Part shown: piece after piece, positions 8,001-8,466 of the stretch
Position numbering within the stretch: position 1 is the first letter of the stretch
How the letters are laid out: each line of letters starts with the position of its first letter
Source of the DNA: Muribaculaceae bacterium
Lineage (GTDB): Bacteria; Bacteroidota; Bacteroidia; Bacteroidales; Muribaculaceae
DNA: 8,466 bases
NCBI GenBank assembly: GCA_016302215.1
Contig: JAEDNZ010000078.1
Location: 1-8,466 of the forward strand
Reading direction: 5' to 3'
Notes under the pieces: generated by a model
The model's input: only the letters and a program-made list of their open reading frames with translations
Database searches by the model: none
Told to the model about the DNA's origin: nothing
Program-made: the position numbers and the translations under genes

Positions 8001-8466
8001 TGCAGCTTCAGCGCCGTGGCTGAGGCGGTGGCATCATAGGCGCTGGTGGAGGGCGATTGGGGCTCCTCCACATCGCTAAGCAGCAGATAGGCGTGAGGCG
8101 AATAGTAGTTGCGGTCAAGGGTGCCGTCTGATGATATCGTGTTGACCATCAGGCGCGCCACACCATCAGAGTAAAACAGCAGGCGGCCATCGTCGGTGTG
8201 CAGCATCGCCGTCTGCGACATATCATCGGGCTTGTTGAGCAGCGAGTGGTCGTCCAGAGCCGTGGCGCCGTAGCCATAGACCGCTACTTTTGAGGGGTCG
8301 GAAAAACCCCATTCGCGCAGTGTGTCGTAGCTGATTTGATATATACCCTCGCTGTCGGCGATGATTTTGACCCAGTGGCCCGAGGCGAGTTTTGACTCGG
8401 CTGCGTAGTATGAGCTTGTCAGCGCCGTAGCTGTGCCGGCGGCTAATGATAGTGTGCATGCTATGA
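5069..8466 (-). CDS. porU: Type IX secretion system sortase PorU (C25 peptidase), 5' end beyond the window
   Basis: PorU is the cell-surface sortase of the type IX system. It removes the C-terminal signal from cargo and links the cargo to lipopolysaccharide. The frame is open from 8464 to the stop at 5069 (1,131 residues), and the true start lies just outside the window. Visible residues 1 to about 18 look like the end of a signal peptide (LSLAAGTATA). SGHWVKIIADSEGIYQISYD (28-47) matches the usual PorU N-terminus. The gingipain-like C25 domain spans about 407-775, with GRLPVHTAQEA (542-552), catalytic His645 in YSGHGG, catalytic Cys678 in LASCDLY, and CGDPAVPV (767-774). Immunoglobulin-like beta domains follow (about 789-1040). 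The end is FlgD-like, with YEWDLTDGAGHAVTDGQYKV (1090-1109). The ATG at 8221 is internal; starting there would remove the signal peptide and the conserved N-terminus. The gene is first of the four visible in the leftward cluster. A secreted gingipain-type protease is the alternative, but domain order and length favour PorU. Confidence 0.88.
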   Translation of the reverse strand, partial: IACTLSLAAGTATALTSSYYAAESKLASGHWVKIIADSEGIYQISYDTLREWGFSDPSKVAVYGYGATALDDHSLLNKPDDMSQTAMLHTDDGRLLFYSDGVARLMVNTISSDGTLDRNYYSPHAYLLLSDVEEPQSPSTSAYDATASATALKLHIHSDFYEYEEQNPSLAGVFFHENPITAGTTRSYTFSVRDFYAPGIVEGVRYDRGSFRYYAALNCGTLTQFTASCDGVTPMSSSVSNEAATTLGTSYRYAPCKGIYPFTAGDADIATGSELTFNVTLPSTAEVGYAAIDRVQLLYPRLNIMHADEPAMIMSFPATVTGQKFYVSEASADLQIWNVTTPCAISAYQGIYDSEKRTMTCTFEASYPVKAQTAARIVAFEPGGAFPEPEYVGPIANSNIHADATPNMAIITTASYADAARELAQIHHELQGLNVSVYISDDIINEFGCGTPHVMAYRRMAKMFYDRSPATFKHILFYGPTSYDNRGITVKPTDRLLCFETEVQNSAKDPTSNYCCDAYFAMLNDTFTFAKLTSNPTQVNVGRLPVHTAQEASDINEKIRTYLTHLPGADVFASVLTAGDDGDGRGHIKNAEEAAEAMLATNPDLSVTRIHDGCYTLINGKAVLCQNAIAEALTKGIGYMTYSGHGGGITICVEDMWNSHMCNTTPYPPRGVMMLASCDLYTFDRDVPSLARDLILKKDGGAIGVIAAGRSVYMEHNQSGNVAWSRAYASASPTTTIGDIYRIGRNSMLSTGANDSRDINTMCYNLCGDPAVPVGGPAYDINITAINGADTGSTTTVAPLTEVTISGHVLNPDGSICTTFNGTLKLDIHDGPVTMAVRNESNLVDGAPATITTDEKVLTTITATVSGGTFTATAIIPAPSVPSVSNRILATATADNGATALGHSDALIVSGYDAEAAAGLDTTAPSIDAMYIDAPSFCDGDIVATDAILYADITPSPTGICFSSRGPIAGAPTAVLDGVTPLYGVGSYITVDAAAGTAQLRYPLSGLTDGDHTISVTITNNAGTQTTADVSFRVVSTPIDAAISIAETTARTQATFDLQHNIPGDYTATIIIENADGTTARRITNAAFPYEWDLTDGAGHAVTDGQYKVYALIKAGRMLGASGKASFVVIK

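Noticed and set aside
8223..8459. 78-residue minus-strand reading frame at the right edge
   Set aside because: It overlaps the conserved N-terminus of PorU in another frame and its Arg/Leu-rich composition looks like a shadow. The PorU frame here encodes recognisable residues up to the edge.

Overview
This window reads as a stretch of chromosome from a gut-type Bacteroidales bacterium, probably Muribaculaceae or a close relative. Three things suggest this. A Bacteroidota-type -7 promoter element (TATCTTTG) sits in front of the first gene. The window carries a type IX secretion sortase (PorU), which is confined to Bacteroidota. The topoisomerase, CoaD, S41 protease and TerB/DnaJ proteins all look like Bacteroidales versions. 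Coding DNA is visibly GC-rich for this order, which fits Muribaculaceae better than Bacteroides; the family assignment is an inference.

Layout. Positions 1-158 are a leader region with an interrupted inverted repeat (20-62) and the promoter element (119-126). Positions 159-938 (+) encode a DjlA-like protein: glycine-rich hydrophobic N-terminus, TerB-like domain, C-terminal J domain. It converges, across a 16-base gap, on a four-gene leftward cluster that fills the rest of the window. In transcription order (right to left) the cluster is porU (8466-5069, 5' end outside the window), parE (5048-3102), coaD (3118-2633, overlapping parE by 17 bases) and an exported S41/CtpA-type protease (2577-955). 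Spacings are 20 bases, a 17-base overlap and 55 bases. No promoter element was seen between these genes, so they are probably one transcription unit whose promoter lies upstream of the window.

Function. PorU acts at the outer membrane, trimming the C-terminal signal of type IX cargo and joining the cargo to lipopolysaccharide. The S41 protease is exported and probably works in the periplasm. Between them lie two housekeeping enzymes: the ATPase/TOPRIM subunit of topoisomerase IV (chromosome decatenation) and phosphopantetheine adenylyltransferase (fourth step of coenzyme A synthesis). The cluster therefore mixes envelope protein maturation with core growth functions, which suggests co-regulation with growth rather than one pathway.

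I found no RNA genes, mobile elements, CRISPR arrays or clearly new system. The most useful second looks are the divergent segment around the PorU active-site cysteine, the true start of PorU, a basic insertion in ParE, the overprinted start of CoaD and the inverted repeat at the left edge.
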